From: DAHVFK01 sp035310985
Lineage (GTDB): Bacteria; Pseudomonadota; Gammaproteobacteria; Burkholderiales; SG8-39
NCBI GenBank assembly: GCA_035310985.1
Contig: DATGDH010000046.1
Span: forward strand, 1 to 24,132
Direction: 5' to 3'
Length of the DNA: 24,132 nucleotides
The notes beneath the pieces are model-generated. The model ran no database searches. It was not told where the DNA came from and saw only the letters and a list, made by a program, of their open reading frames with translations. Of the stretch, positions 23,147 through 24,132 are shown in pieces. How positions within the stretch are numbered: the stretch's first letter is position 1; each line of letters starts with the position of its first letter. The position numbers and the translations under genes were made by a program.

Positions 23147-24019
23147 GTGAGCGCGGTGGGCATCGAATATCGCCGCCGACCCTCGGCGCTCGGTTACATG
23201 GCGCTCGCGCTCTGGCCCAAGCGCGGCCTCCTGCCGGACGCGGAGTTTCCGCGCCTCGAGGCGCGCTGGCACGGTCTGCGTGCCTCGCTGCGCGAGCGGC
23301 GCGATTTTGCCGCGCTGTGCGGACCCCCGCCCGGCGAGGGGCTGCCGCTCCTGCTAGTGCACACGCTCGCCTTTCGGCTGCAGATGGCGCTGCTCACGCA
23401 GCCGGCATTTCCGCTGCCGATCTGGCGCGTGCTGCAGGTACGCAACCGCCTGGCGCGACACCGTGAATTCTCCCCCGACGCGGCGCTCGATCTGAAGGCC
23501 GAGGTAGCGGCGAGCCGCGTGCTCGCGAAGGGGATCGAAGTCGACCTGCGCTGCAGCGCGAGCGAGCGCGGCGACCTCGTCTGGGAAGCCACGAACACTT
23601 TCTACGCGCGCGGGCGCTTCGGCGCGGCGGTTGCGCCTTCGCCGTTTGCCGCCGCGCCCATAATCGACGGCGGCAAAGAGTCGCGCTGGCGCATGGCGCG
23701 CGGCGGGGGATTGCGCTTCGGCGCGCTGAGCGGCGACTACAACGGCATCCATCTGTCGGATCGCTACGCGCGCCTGCTGGGCTTTGCGCGCGCGTTCGCG
23801 CATCCGCAGCGCGTGCTCGGCCAGTGCCTGGCGCACCTCGGCGGTGCGCTGCCGTCCGGCGTGCTGCGGCTCGACGCCTGGCTCAAGGGCCCCGTCGCCT
23901 ACGACGCCGAAGTGCGCCTGCGCGCCGCGCGGCGCGCGGACGAGACGGTATTCGCGCTCGCGGTGCCGCCCGAGGAGCGTCCGGCGATCGTCGCCCGGCT
24001 CTACTGTGGCGCGGCGTAG
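23147..24019 (+). CDS. MaoC-like (hotdog-fold) dehydratase family protein
   Basis: This 290-aa protein has a MaoC-type domain in its C-terminal half with the catalytic motif GDYNGIH; D197 and H202 match the Asp and His that hydrate or dehydrate acyl-thioesters in R-specific enoyl-CoA hydratases. The motif continues LSDRYARLLGFARAFAHPQRVLGQ. The N-terminal half shows no catalytic motif and may be a degenerate second hotdog, as in double-hotdog hydratases. Start is GTG at 23147, 13 bases after the helicase stop; the nearby ATG at 23139 hits a stop at once, and a GTG at 23156 is an alternative. Co-transcription with the helicase is likely. Its 3' end overlaps the minus-strand gene at the window edge by 19 bases. 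Confidence 0.82.
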   Translation: MSAVGIEYRRRPSALGYMALALWPKRGLLPDAEFPRLEARWHGLRASLRERRDFAALCGPPPGEGLPLLLVHTLAFRLQMALLTQPAFPLPIWRVLQVRNRLARHREFSPDAALDLKAEVAASRVLAKGIEVDLRCSASERGDLVWEATNTFYARGRFGAAVAPSPFAAAPIIDGGKESRWRMARGGGLRFGALSGDYNGIHLSDRYARLLGFARAFAHPQRVLGQCLAHLGGALPSGVLRLDAWLKGPVAYDAEVRLRAARRADETVFALAVPPEERPAIVARLYCGAA

Positions 24020-24132
24020 TTCAGGCGCGAGCACACTCGCGTAAATCCGCACCACTGCATGTTGGCGAGCGAGGGATTGCGCTCATCGCCCACCTGCTCT
24101 CCGGTCTCGGTGAAGATGCGTCGCGCGCCCGC
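24001..24132 (-). CDS. C-terminal end of a minus-strand protein, possibly GNAT acetyltransferase (cut by window edge)
   Basis: Reading leftward from the window edge, a frame of 43 codons ends at a TAG (complement of 24001-24003). It encodes RIFTETGEQVGDERNPSLAN followed by MQWCGFTRVCSRLNYAAPQ. The pattern of a conserved Asn, then GF, then R.NYA near the C-terminus recalls the last strands of GNAT acetyltransferases, but only this fragment is visible and the family call is tentative. It converges on the MaoC-like gene and overlaps its end by 19 bases. Confidence 0.5.
   Translation of the reverse strand, partial: AGARRIFTETGEQVGDERNPSLANMQWCGFTRVCSRLNYAAPQ

Noticed and set aside
21067..23163. 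A 698-codon minus-strand open frame opposite the helicase gene
   Set aside because: Composition of a GC-bias shadow frame; all helicase motifs are on the plus strand.

Overview
The window is GC-rich (about 70% by eye), almost fully coding, and reads as ordinary chromosome of a high-GC proteobacterium, most likely a betaproteobacterium. The basis is the ParE/ParC type, a metal-type RND efflux operon with a DUF3240 gene, MmsA, and strong third-position G/C bias that opens long false reading frames on the opposite strand. No rRNA, tRNA, CRISPR array, prophage or complete insertion sequence was found. Nineteen protein genes are called; the first is cut by the left window edge and the last by the right edge.

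Left part (1-4586): the 3' part of methylmalonate-semialdehyde dehydrogenase (mmsA, +) converges on an enoyl-CoA hydratase (-). Divergent from the hydratase is a lone molybdopterin-binding subunit of the xanthine dehydrogenase / form II CO-dehydrogenase-like family (+), with no partner FAD or iron-sulfur subunit in view.

Middle part (4583-12421, all minus strand): a tightly coupled tripartite efflux operon, transcribed right to left as adaptor (CzcB-like), RND pump (CzcA-like), DUF3240 protein and outer-membrane channel (TolC/CzcC-like). Upstream of it lie an FNR/FixK-type dyad, a perfect 24-bp palindrome and a pair of CCTGCAGG repeats. Next come a PAS-GGDEF-hemerythrin protein with all iron ligands in place and a Tat-exported intradiol dioxygenase. 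A shared theme of oxygen, redox and aromatic compounds is possible but is inference.

Right part (12517-24019, all plus strand): parE; an inverted pair of hairpin repeats; an unrecognised 77-aa gene; parC; then a run coupled by 4-base overlaps or a short gap: MFS transporter, DUF99 (endonuclease V-like) protein and a membrane GGDEF protein. A 200-base gap precedes a DUF1499 membrane protein, a UvrD-like helicase whose promoter-like sequence suggests a leaderless mRNA, and a MaoC-like dehydratase. The last 132 bases hold the 3' end of a minus-strand gene overlapping the MaoC gene.

No clearly new multi-gene system is evident. The most promising leads are the FNR-type site in front of the efflux operon beside a hemerythrin diguanylate cyclase, the solitary form II large subunit, the DUF99 gene in a topoisomerase IV operon, and the repeat plus orphan gene wedged between parE and parC.
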